From Gemella haemolysans ATCC 10379 (GTDB taxonomy: Bacteria; Bacillota; Bacilli; Staphylococcales; Gemellaceae), in contig NZ_ACDZ02000008.1 of assembly GCF_000173915.1 (NCBI RefSeq), positions 1 through 64,000 of the forward strand: DNA of 64,000 bases, given 5' to 3'. Position numbers and translations under genes: made by a program. Shown piece after piece: positions 7,234-18,000 of the stretch (within the stretch, counting starts at the first letter, position 1; each line of letters begins with the position of its first letter). Under the pieces are notes generated by a model that searched no databases, was not told the DNA's origin, and saw only the letters and a program-made list of their open reading frames with translations.

Positions 7234-8965
7234 ATCCTTTTACTTGCGTTTCATACATTTTTTTGTAACTCCCCTCAAGAGCTAATAATTGTTCGTGTGT
7301 TCCACTTTCTATGACCTTTCCTTTTCTAAGAACATAAATCATATCTGCATTTTTTATAGTTGATAATCTATGAGCTATTATAAGCGTTGTTCGACCTTGT
7401 TTTAATTCTTCTATAGCTCGACTAACATTTTGTTCTGTTTCACTGTCGATATTAGCCGTCGATTCATCAAGAATCAAAATCTTAGGATCTTTAGCCAAAG
7501 CTCTAGCTAGACAAATAAGTTGCTTCTCACCTGTAGAAAAGTTATTTCCACCTACTTCTACTTTTGAGTCCAACGAGCGATTTTCTAATATGAAATCTCC
7601 TCCAACTCTAGATAAGGCCTCTCTAGCAATTTCCTCATCATTTGAAGTAGTAATATTTTCGAGTAAGGTACCTTCAAATAAAAATGAATCCTGCAGTACT
7701 ATAGCCGTTTTTTCTCTTAGATACTCCTTACTGTAATCATTTATATTTCTACCATTGATTAGGACATTACCTTTAGTTGCACTGTAGAACTTAACAATTA
7801 AGTTCATAATAGTACTCTTACCGCTTCCCGTATGTCCTACAAATGCTACAGTTTGATTCTCTTTAATTTCAAGATTCAAATCACGTAGCACATAAAAATC
7901 ATCTTTATAAGAAAAATACACATCTTCGAATTTAATATTTCCTCGGAAATCATCCTCAGTAATATCGTTATGATTGTCTTCCTCAACTTCTAACTTAAGT
8001 ATCTCCTGAATATTTATAGCTGCACCTTGCGCTCTGATATAATTAGAAATCCCCATTGTAAAGTCTGCAATTCTATAAATTATATCGGTAGTATAATTTA
8101 TAAATAGATATACCATTCCCAATGTAATTCCATAAACATTATTAAAGTGTGAATACGAATAGTAATAAACAATACCTATGAAAATCACAATTCTAAATAC
8201 TCCAGTTATATTATGAAGTAATAGACTATCTACTAGATTTAGTTTTTTCCAATATTTATAGCGTTCTTCATTATGCTTATTCCAGTCTTCAATACTCTCT
8301 TTTTCTTTATTAAAAGCTTTGATGATTTCTAAATTTTGATAATTCTCATTTATAATACCGTTACTTTGAGAAAATTTACGTCGATACCCCTTAATACTAT
8401 CTATAGATAACTTGTTGTAAATTTTTAATACTATAAACATTACCGGGAATAACGCCAGCATAAATAATCCAAAACGTACATCTACATAAAATAATACAAT
8501 ATAAGAAAAAATAATCTTAAGTACAATTATTAATATCTGCACAAATGTCGAAACGAAAAATGTTCTAATTTGGTTAACATCACTCGTTATCCTAGATACT
8601 ACAGAACCAGCTGGCATATTATCGAAATACTTAATCGGTAGACTTTGAATATGATCGTATACCTGCATCTGGATTCTAACATAAACCTCATTAGCACCTT
8701 TTACTAAGTAAATATTTCTAATATAGTTAGATATACCTGAACACAATAGTATGAGTCCATACCCTGCTATTACTACCAAGGATTTTAGAATTATCTGATG
8801 TGTTAAATCTCCAGTTATTCCATCAAAAACTTTCGACAATACGTACACACCAGCAACACCTGACCCAACATTTAATAGTGAAAAGACAAAACCTATTATA
8901 TAAGATCTTTTTGCTTTTTTCATATAAGGAAGAAATTGAAATAACGGATTTTTATTCTTCATCAT
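7232..8965 (-). CDS. Heterodimeric ABC exporter subunit, canonical Walker B
   Basis: A 577-residue half-transporter: six membrane helices (about residues 15-310) and an ATPase domain (about 340-577). Walker A is HTGSGKST and Walker B LILDESTANID, with the catalytic Glu present, and the switch is IIAHRLST. The signature is degenerate (NFSTGEKQ instead of LSGGQ). This is the mirror image of its partner's defect, as in BmrCD, LmrCD, PatAB or TM287/288 heterodimers. It overlaps the upstream subunit gene by 14 bp. A multidrug export role is the family's usual one; the substrate is not shown. Confidence 0.93.
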   Translation of the reverse strand: MMKNKNPLFQFLPYMKKAKRSYIIGFVFSLLNVGSGVAGVYVLSKVFDGITGDLTHQIILKSLVVIAGYGLILLCSGISNYIRNIYLVKGANEVYVRIQMQVYDHIQSLPIKYFDNMPAGSVVSRITSDVNQIRTFFVSTFVQILIIVLKIIFSYIVLFYVDVRFGLFMLALFPVMFIVLKIYNKLSIDSIKGYRRKFSQSNGIINENYQNLEIIKAFNKEKESIEDWNKHNEERYKYWKKLNLVDSLLLHNITGVFRIVIFIGIVYYYSYSHFNNVYGITLGMVYLFINYTTDIIYRIADFTMGISNYIRAQGAAINIQEILKLEVEEDNHNDITEDDFRGNIKFEDVYFSYKDDFYVLRDLNLEIKENQTVAFVGHTGSGKSTIMNLIVKFYSATKGNVLINGRNINDYSKEYLREKTAIVLQDSFLFEGTLLENITTSNDEEIAREALSRVGGDFILENRSLDSKVEVGGNNFSTGEKQLICLARALAKDPKILILDESTANIDSETEQNVSRAIEELKQGRTTLIIAHRLSTIKNADMIYVLRKGKVIESGTHEQLLALEGSYKKMYETQVKG

Positions 8966-10715
8966 CTTCTACCTCCTTATTTTGATACTCATCTAGTTGT
9001 TTATACCAAGAACATTTTTCAAGAAGCTCATCATGCGTTCCAAAATTTAATATTTTACCATTATCTAATACAACTATTTTATCAGCATGTCTTACTGCAG
9101 AAATTCTATGCGCTACTATTATATTAGTCTTACCTTCTCGAGTTTTCTTAATATTTTCTATAATAGCTTTTTCTGTATTAGAGTCCACTGCACTTAAACT
9201 ATCATCGAGTATTAAGATTTCAGGATTAGATAACAACGCTCTCGCTATACCTAGACGTTGTTTTTGTCCACCTGATAGAGATAAACCATTTTCTCCTACA
9301 AGAGTATCAATACCATCTTTAAATCTACTAATATCTTTCTTGATATCCGCTTGTTCCAGCACCTCATCTAACCTATCCTCTAAATCATATCTATAAAACA
9401 ATACATTTTCTTTTATAGATTTTGAGAATAACTGATATTCTTGTGGTGCGTACCCTATTTTTTCTCTAACAGAATAATCATAATATCGCTCCATTCCCTT
9501 TCCGTCAAGAAGTAGCGTATTTTCTTCTATTGGATATAATCGAAGCAGTTGCTTGATAAATGTCGTTTTCCCACTACCAGTTTTTCCTACTACACCTATA
9601 GTTTCACCTTTATTAATTGTAAAATTAATATCTTCTAGCACATGATTATTATCCCCATAACTAAAATTAAATTCTTTAAATTCAATTCTACTATTAAACT
9701 CAAAATTACTTTCAGCTAGGTCATTATTAACATCAGCTTTTTTATCAGAGATTTCTAAAACTCTTTTCGTAGCTTGACGCACTTCTATAATCATAATAAC
9801 TAACTCCGATAAAGCAATGTATGGCCACTGAATCATACCTATAACTACACAGACAGAAATTAACTCTCCTAATGTCATCATCCCTAAATTAATAAAGTAA
9901 AATCCACAAGCTACAGCTATGATGTAACTTGCCGCTAACGATACTGTATTAAGTGGTTGATAAACAAGAGTTTTTTTCATATATTCTTCATTACTTCTAG
10001 CATAGCTTCTAAGTTTTCCTACAAAACTATTTCTCACTTTATCTAGCAAGCTATAGGCTCTAATTACACGAATACCCTTAACATTTTCTAAAGTCTCTTC
10101 TGTAATTTCATCCATAGTTTTCGCCATCTCATTATAGTATTTTTCCTGTACCTTACGTCTTCTAACTAAATAAATAGTCTGAAGAATCAATGGTATATGA
10201 ATCAGTAATAAATAAATTAAACTAGATTTGTTAAATATAAGAACACTTATAAATAAATTGTAGATTATTCCATCAAAAATTAATAGAATACCATAACCAA
10301 AAAGCGGCGCAATATAATTCGTAATATCATTCGTCGATCTACTAATAACTTCTCCAATACTAAATTTATTAAAAAATACTGGAGTATGTCTATAAATATC
10401 ATATTGAATATCATAGGTCATATCTTTAATAACTTTATCATATCCTATAAACGTATAGTATTCTTTAAAGAAATAGACAATATACAGTGCTATTCCAGCC
10501 AAAACAATTCTTAGAATTTCATTAACTACACCATCAAAATCAATATTTCCTCCCGCTATACCATCAACTATATAACTTAACCTATCAGTTGGGTATAACG
10601 AAAAATAATAAGACGCAATAGAAACTATTAGTGCAATTATTATGCGTTTTTTATCTCTGTAAATAAGGCTTGCTATTTTATTAAATATTTGCTTATTATT
10701 TATCGTTTTGTCCAT
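8952..10715 (-). CDS. Heterodimeric ABC exporter subunit, degenerate Walker B
   Basis: A 587-residue half-transporter and the first gene of a two-gene operon. Membrane domain about residues 18-320, ATPase about 345-587. Walker A is GKTGSGKTT and the signature LSLSGGQKQRLG is intact. Walker B reads LILDDSLSAVD, so the catalytic Glu is replaced by Asp. In heterodimeric exporters this subunit forms the non-hydrolysing ATP site together with the degenerate signature of its partner, and that is what is seen here. GGAGGGTG precedes the start. A TGTTATAAT extended -10 box (10758-10763 on the complement) lies 45 bp upstream. Confidence 0.93.
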   Translation of the reverse strand: MDKTINNKQIFNKIASLIYRDKKRIIIALIVSIASYYFSLYPTDRLSYIVDGIAGGNIDFDGVVNEILRIVLAGIALYIVYFFKEYYTFIGYDKVIKDMTYDIQYDIYRHTPVFFNKFSIGEVISRSTNDITNYIAPLFGYGILLIFDGIIYNLFISVLIFNKSSLIYLLLIHIPLILQTIYLVRRRKVQEKYYNEMAKTMDEITEETLENVKGIRVIRAYSLLDKVRNSFVGKLRSYARSNEEYMKKTLVYQPLNTVSLAASYIIAVACGFYFINLGMMTLGELISVCVVIGMIQWPYIALSELVIMIIEVRQATKRVLEISDKKADVNNDLAESNFEFNSRIEFKEFNFSYGDNNHVLEDINFTINKGETIGVVGKTGSGKTTFIKQLLRLYPIEENTLLLDGKGMERYYDYSVREKIGYAPQEYQLFSKSIKENVLFYRYDLEDRLDEVLEQADIKKDISRFKDGIDTLVGENGLSLSGGQKQRLGIARALLSNPEILILDDSLSAVDSNTEKAIIENIKKTREGKTNIIVAHRISAVRHADKIVVLDNGKILNFGTHDELLEKCSWYKQLDEYQNKEVEDDEE

Positions 10716-10804
10716 TTTTCACCCTCCTTTTTTCATCTATTGAACTATATTTTATTAATTATAACATATTTAAACACTTAATTTTATTAAAAAGCAAATA
10801 AAAC

Positions 10805-10841
10805 AGGAATAACTAAAAATTCTTATTTTCCAGTTATTCCT
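10805..10841 (-). terminator. Candidate terminator between RNase H and ABC exporter operon
   Basis: AGGAATAACT and AGTTATTCCT form a 10-bp stem. On the minus strand it is followed by GTTTTATTTG. It would stop transcription leaving the RNase H gene before the ABC operon promoter. Confidence 0.6.
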
Positions 10842-10906
10842 ATTCGTTTTTTGAACATATATGATTATAACATATAATTAATTTCGACTTAGTCTACTTA
10901 ACTATA

Positions 10907-10972
10907 GGGAGTAACTCAAGAATTGAGATTTTGATGTGTCCCCCGAATTCAAAACATCAACTTCTTAGTTAT
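10907..10972. repeat. Partial copy of the GGGAGTGACTC palindromic element
   Basis: GGGAGTAACTCAAGAATTGA followed by inverted ATTTTGATGT/ACATCAA arms and CCCCC in the loop. It matches the left hairpin of the larger elements at 34785 and 58862, but the rest is absent. It lies just past the stop of the RNase H gene. Confidence 0.5.
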
Positions 10973-11580
10973 TTTTCTTTTTTAAACTCCGCTATTGCAT
11001 CCTTCGCAAGTTTATCAACAACCTCATTAAGTTCAACACCTGTATGTGCCTTCACTTTTACAAAATTTACCTTCACTACTGATTTTACCTTATTATAAAA
11101 TTTCACATAATCCTGTGTATAAGGTAAGTTCGCTTGCCAATCACCAGTTGCCCAAGATTCTATTCCTTGATAGTCATAAAATAGAGTGATCTCTTTAATT
11201 TTTCTATCTACTGCGTACCACATAACATATTTGGCCGCCTCTAATTCTCCAGCAACATTGTGTAATTGAGCATAATCTTCTCTATTTCCAGCATGTTTGA
11301 ACTCATATTTCTTATCACCATCTACTATAACTACTCCAGAACCATAGATACCTTGTACTCTATCAAAACTTCCATCTATATATGCATACACTCCATCAAC
11401 TGTTTCCACATTCTCTATCTTTTCTTCATTACCTTTTACAAACTCTTCTGCTTCTTCTATAGTTTTAAAACTTTTGTATATCGCACCCTTATAACCTGTA
11501 ACCTGTTCTTTACACTCATCCCATGTTGAAAATATTCCAGTTTTTTTACCTTTTCTTACCGCATAAAATTTAGTCATCAT
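10969..11580 (-). CDS. Ribonuclease H with viroplasmin-like N-terminal domain
   Basis: A 203-residue protein. Residues 1-48 (KFYAVRKGKKTGIFSTWDEC...) form a caulimovirus viroplasmin/RNase H1 N-terminal domain that binds RNA-DNA hybrids. Residues 65-200 are the RNase HI catalytic domain. Likely acidic catalytic residues are visible: Asp in YAYIDGSFD, Glu in AGELEAAKY, Asp in LFYDYQGIESW, and the terminal Asp in NEVVDKLAKDA. It should cleave RNA in RNA-DNA hybrids. The length is normal for this two-domain type. The start follows an AAGGAGA site. It stands alone. Confidence 0.9.
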   Translation of the reverse strand: MMTKFYAVRKGKKTGIFSTWDECKEQVTGYKGAIYKSFKTIEEAEEFVKGNEEKIENVETVDGVYAYIDGSFDRVQGIYGSGVVIVDGDKKYEFKHAGNREDYAQLHNVAGELEAAKYVMWYAVDRKIKEITLFYDYQGIESWATGDWQANLPYTQDYVKFYNKVKSVVKVNFVKVKAHTGVELNEVVDKLAKDAIAEFKKEK

Positions 11581-12031
11581 ATTCTCCTTACAAAAATATT
11601 TACTCTAAAATTATACTACATAGAAAATATTAAGTAAATTTTTAAAAAGAAAATTTAAAATAAACTAAGAAAAATTATTTTTTTACTTTAGATACATTTT
11701 TTAAACAAGAAAAATCATAAATAAGTCTATACAAATATTTTCTTAACTTTTTTACAAATAATAAAAAAACTAAATTTAAAATATTATTTAAAATCAGTAA
11801 GTATAATTTTCATTAATTCAAGAAATTTCATTTTATTTTTTACATAAAAGATACTGATAATCTATTTCATTTAAAGCGTTTTTATGTTATAGTATAGGTG
11901 TCTATTATTTTTCAAAGGTTGATTTAATAGTCTTTATGTAAATGAGATAAAAAACTAGATTTATATTTAATTAACCTTGAAAAATTAATATTAGAATAAA
12001 TTATTACATTATATACAAAAGGAGACATTCC
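11581..12031. other. Upstream region of the first surface protein
   Basis: AT-rich, no coding remnant seen. A possible -10 (TATAGT) lies near 11888. The region 11907-11983 contains two arms, TTTTTCAAAGGTT and AACCTTGAAAAA, about 45 bases apart, which could fold in the 5' leader. TTTAAAGCGTTTTTA near 11871-11885 resembles two AAAGCG boxes upstream of the collagen-like surface gene. Confidence 0.45.
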
Positions 12032-15000
12032 ATGAAAACAAATAAATTATTAAAATCAAGTATGAGTGTTGCATTGGCACTTACTATATCTTCTATCACA
12101 GCTCAAGCTTGGCCAACAAATAGCAATATAGCAAAAGCTGATTTCGGAGATACAGCAGCCACTCAACAAACTAAGGCTGAACTAAATGAAATAATAAATA
12201 AAATTTTTAACGATCAGTCTATCACAAATAGATACTTAGGAACTACTTTTTTCCACAAAACTTCTAACTTCCCTTATTACCATGTAACATTTGAAAATCA
12301 CCAAGTTCCCGATGATGTTATTGACACTACCCCTTGGTATAACATGTGGAGCGAAGCTGCTGCTGCAAAAGCAAAACTTGATGCTAATTCATATACAGAA
12401 AAAACCGCACAAAATGCAATAAACACTTTAAAATATTATATTCAACTTTATAACTTTGATGTGAACCATGATTTAAAAGATGACGGTTTTTATACTACTA
12501 CCGATTTTAAAACTCCAACAATGGTAACTGTATCTAGCGATGGTCAACAAGATTTTTATAAAAAAGTAGTAGATAATAAAGAAGAAATTAAAAATCTATT
12601 TAAAGAGTCTTTAGCAGGTATCTACAAACAAGGTCAAGATATAGAAATTAATCTTGTTGCTAACCCTGATAAAGTTAGCAAAATTACAAGCTTTGTTGTT
12701 AATAAAGTTTCTGGTTTAGATACAAATGTTAAACTAGGTCCTTCTGCTGAAGATCAACATATCGTAGCCTTTAGTGTTCCTGGTGAATTAAAAGCTGAAC
12801 AATTGGTTGTTTCAAATATGACTTATATTGATAAAAACGGCGCTAAACAACAAACAGGTCCATTTGCTTTAGATATTAACTACTCAGCTGCTAAAAAAAG
12901 TAACGAAGCTATCCCTAAGTATAGAGAAAAATTAAACGAAAAAATTCAAAATTGGATTGATCGTGGTAATAAGGTTAATGAATGGTTACTAACAAAAGAG
13001 AATACTTCAGACACAGCTGCAGACTTCTCACAAAGAGCTAAAATTAGCGAAGCTGTAACAAAACTACAAGAATTGAAACGTTCAGATAGCGCTAATTACG
13101 ATAAACTTTATGAAATTTCTACACCGATTCATGAAATGGAAGACATTGCAACATTAAGAGAAGTACTAGATATTAAGGTTGCAAAACTATTAGAATATTT
13201 TGACCTTTATAACGAAAAAACATACACTAAAGAAAGTATTGAAAACTACAGAAATTATATTAAAAGTGTTCCTTCATTGAAAAATACAAGAAACATAAAA
13301 GAACTAGTTCAGTTAATTAAAGACTTCGATAACGCGAACTTCACATACTTAAGATACAATACTACAGAACTAAAAAGAATAATCAATATTGCTGACAGAA
13401 AAATCAGAAGTGAGTACGAACCCGTGTCTCTTGAAAAATTTGATCAAGCTTTAAATCACGCTAAAGACTGGATTAACCAAACAAGCAGTTATAATCCTCA
13501 AATTAATGAGACATCAGACCTTGTTAAACAATTAACTGAGGCTATCAACAATCTTACTACAAAAGACGGTAAAAAAGGAGAACCAGTTCCTGCCGCACCT
13601 GTTGAGAACACTACTAAACCAGCAGAACCATATAATGTAACTGCAAAATTCGTAGAAAGAGGTAGCGACAAACCTATAAAAACAAGATACAGTCGTGATT
13701 TGACAGAACTTATAAAAAATGTAGAAGTTCACGAATTAGGAAACGGTAAAAATGAAGTAATATTAACATTAGAACCTAAAATCATGGGAGGAGCTATCGA
13801 CTTTGCTCTAGCAGATACTTTCAAATATAACAGTCTAGGAAATACAGATGCCGATGCCGTTGTTTTAGAGACAAAAAATATTGGAGGGCGTGATTACCCT
13901 ACTAAATTAAAACTTACAGTTGATGCTACTAAGAAAAATATTGAAATAGCACTTCTAGGAAATTTCAATTTTAAAGATTCGTTCTCATTAGGAAAAAATG
14001 GAATCGATAATTTTACAAAACCAACAGACTTATATATCGATTACTCTACAAAACTGGAAACTAAAAAAGAATCACCTCTGAAAGCTTCGTTAAGAGATAA
14101 AATTAATTACTATACAAGTAATTCAGTACAAGATAACTACAAAGATTTAAAACCAGTATTCAAAACTTCATTCAATCAATTAATTACTAAGGCTCAACAA
14201 CTTTTAAATAACGATTCACTAACTAAAGATGAAGTAGATAACATTATAAATAAACTATTAGATGAAACAACTAAATTAGATTCATTAGCTAACCTTTATA
14301 AATCACTACAAAACTCAAAAAATCAGTACGAAAATGATTGGAAGAACAATTCACACTTTACTAGCGAAAGCAAAGCGTTAATTAAAGAAAAATTAGATGC
14401 GGTTGAAAGTAAAATTAACTCTCTAGATCCAGTCGATATAGAAGGTAAAAAAGAAACTTACTCAAATGAGTTCGACAAAGAAGGAACTGTAACAGTATAT
14501 AAAAAACTAGATGAACTAACAGGAGAAGTTCAACATCTTGGAGACTATCTTCGCATCAATACTGATGAACTTTCAGGAGAAATTAAAAAAGCTGAAGAAG
14601 CTTACAACAATTCCAACAAAATTACTCAATCAAAACTTAAACTTAAACAATTAATTGATGAAGCAAAAGCATATGTTGCTAATGCAAAACTAACTCCTGA
14701 ATCAAACGACACTGATGATCAAATAAATACCGATCTAACAGATTACTACAAAGAACAATTCAAATTCGCTATAGAAGACTTAAATGATTCTCAAAACTCT
14801 GGAGCAGAACAAGTTTCAGCCAAAGAGCAACTTAAGAATAAAATAGCTGAAGTTGAGTTAATAAAACAAGGTAAAAAAGACCCAGCAGCCTTTGTTACTT
14901 TAACTAATGAACTATCAAAAACTAAAGAATTATTAAATAATGATTCTTCTACCGAAGAAGCATTACTAGCTGAATTAAATAAACTTAACAATGCTGTGAA

Positions 15001-18000
15001 TGCATTTAACAATTCTGCTGATTCAACTCAAAATAAACCAAGTAATTCATCAGAATCTCCTTCTACAGATTCTAATAATAAAGTTCAATTAGATGGATCA
15101 TTATTAAAACAAGATTTAACTAGCCCTTCTATGGCTAATGGAATAATTAAAAATATGTATCTAGTAACTGAAAACGGAAAAAATTATTTAGAATTAGATC
15201 TTATTCCTATGAATAATGGAACAACTAATGTTGCCGTTATGAGTAAACTTACATACTTCGATGGAAATACTGAAAAAGATGTTCAAGTTCTAAAAGAAGA
15301 TACTGCCGACGTTACTTACAATAACGTAACTAATTCTTATAAATATCCTTCAAAAATTAGAATACCGATTGAAGGAAAACCATCTACAATAAAACTTAAC
15401 ACTTTTGCAAGCAGTACATTATTCGGTACTGATAAACATGAAAATATAGCTGTATTATCTGTAAAATACCCTAAAGAAAATGCTGTTATCACTGCAGATA
15501 AAAAACAACTAAACGCACTATTCGAAGCTACTACAAGTAAATACTATGATAGTTGGAATAATGTATTTAAAAATGCAAATGTAAGCCAAGACATGGCAGT
15601 AATTAAAAACTTCGGTAACAAAATCAACGCTGCACAAAATGTATTGAAAAATAATATTGCAAGCACAGAAGAAATCTCTACTGCATTTACTGAACTATCA
15701 GATTTAAAAAATCAATATGATTTACTTATTCAACTAAGAACTTCAAACGCTGAAGCTGTAGCAAACTTCAATTCTGATAAAGATAGCAAAAACTATAGTG
15801 AAGAAAGCATCAACGCTGTAGATAACTATCTTCAAGGAAAAATAGATAAACTAGAAGACTTAGTGCACAACAACCCTAAATCTAATGAAATCTTGAAATT
15901 ATTTAACGATGTTCAAAGATACTATAACCTCCTTAGATATGATACTTCAAAACTAGATACAGCTATTAAATCAGCTCAAGACAAACTAGCTGCAAGTAAC
16001 TATTCAGATGAGTCTAAAAACAATTTAACTACAGCTATTACTAAAGCAACTGAATTCATAAACAAAGCTAAAGAAACAAGAAATCTAGAAGACACTCGTT
16101 CTAGTTTATTAAAAGAAATCGAAGATGCAGTCAACAAATTAAAAGAAACACCTGCTCCTGAAGTAAATAAACCAAGTGACAACACTCAGACATCTAATAA
16201 TGAGACTAACAAACCTAACGATAAAGTCGACACTCCTAATAACAGTGAAGTTAACAAACCTAACGACAAAGTCGACACTCCTAATAACAGCGAAGTTAAC
16301 AAACCTAACGACAAAGTCGACACTCCTAATAACAGCGAAGTTAACAAACCTAATGACAAAGTCGACACTCCTAATAACAGCGAAGTTAACAAACCTAATG
16401 ACAAAGTCGACACTCCTAATAACAGCGAAGTTAACAAACCTAATGACAAAGTTGACACTCCAAATAATAATGAGGCTAACAAACCTGCTGAAAGCACTGA
16501 TGAAGTTGCTAAAAAACTTGCTACTGAAAGAGCAAACCTTCTTTTACCTTTAGAAACAGCTAAAATCCTAGTTAACGATGATAAAGATAAAGAAGGAATT
16601 AATAAAGAAGCACACGCTAAACTAAAAGAAGCTACTGAAAAAGCTCAAAAAGTATATAATGAAGAAAAATCTATAGATAAAATTTTAGAAGAAAAATCTA
16701 ACATAGATAAAGCATTAGAAGAGTATACTAAACATAAAAATGATAAAGAAACTGTCCCAGGAAATAACAAACCTGAAGATAAACCTACTCCAGATAATAA
16801 ACCTGATAATAATTCAAGTAATAATGTTCCTGAATTCAACAGACCTGTCGCTTCTAATGGCCAAGATGCCCCTGTTAATGAAGTTCCTGAATTCAACGGA
16901 CCTGTCGCTTCTAATGGTCAAGATGCTCCTGTTAATAAAGTTCCTGAATTCAACGGACCTATCGCTTCTAATGATCAAGATGCTCCTGTTAATAAAGTTC
17001 CTGAATTCAACGGATCTGTCGCTTCTAATGGTCAAGATGCTCCTGTTAATAAAGTTCCTGAATTCAACGGACCTGTCGCTTCTAATGGCCAAGATGCTCC
17101 TGTTAATAAAGTTCCTGAATTCAACGGACCTGCTGCTTCTAATGGTCAAGATGCTCCTGTTAATAAAGTTCCTGAATTCAACGGACCTGCTGCTTCTAAT
17201 GGTCAAGATGCTCCTGTCAATAATGTTCCTGAATTCAACGGACCTATCGCTTCTAATGGCCAAGATGCTTCTGTTAATAAAGTTCCTGAATTCAACGGAC
17301 CTGTCGCTTCTAATGGTCAAGATGCTCCTGTTAATAAAGTTCCTGAATTCGACGGACCTGCTGCTTCTAATGGTCAAGATGCTCCTGTTAATGAAGTTCC
17401 TGAATTCAACGGACCTGCTGCTTCTAATGGTCAAGATGCTCCTGTTAATGAAGTTCCTGAATTCAACGGACCTGCTGCTTCTAATGGTCAAGATGCCCCT
17501 GTTAATGAAGTTCCTGAATTCAACGGACCTGCTGCTTCTAATGGTCAAGATGCTCCTGTCAATAATGTTCCTGAATTCACTGGTGGAGTAAACGATACAA
17601 CACCTCCAACTGTTCCTGATAAACCAGAAGGAGAAACTCCAAAACCAACAAAACCTGAAACATCTAACGGAGATTCACTTGTACAACTAGAAGTGCCAGA
17701 ATTCAAAGGTGGCGTTAACGCTGTTGAGGCTGCTGTTAATGAAATTCCTACATTCGGAGTTAAACAACCTGAAATCAAGAAAATATTAGATGAACTTGTT
17801 AACATAAAAAATCAAATAAAAGATGGCGAAGAAAACGGTGCTGAAGATTATTATATCAATGGATTAAAAGATAGATTAGTAGACTTAGAAAAAGCATTCG
17901 ACTTACTAACTCAAAATCTTTCTGCAGTAAATGACGTACCAGAATATACAGGTCCTGTTACCCCAGAACCTCAACCCCACTTAGAGGGAACTGCTCCTGG

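Noticed and set aside
12500-15480. NEAT haem-binding domains in the first surface protein
   Set aside because: Only a general beta-sandwich pattern and length are suggestive. The Tyr-containing haem motif was not recognised, so I did not assign it.
16208-16477. Regular direct repeats that could be taken for a CRISPR array
   Set aside because: The repeats are contiguous, in frame and without unique spacers, and no cas gene is present.
16814-17591. Long open frames on both strands within the 57-bp repeats, with regular repeated translations
   Set aside because: They result from a repeat length divisible by three with no stops in several frames. They lack ribosome-binding sites, signal sequences or independent codon character.
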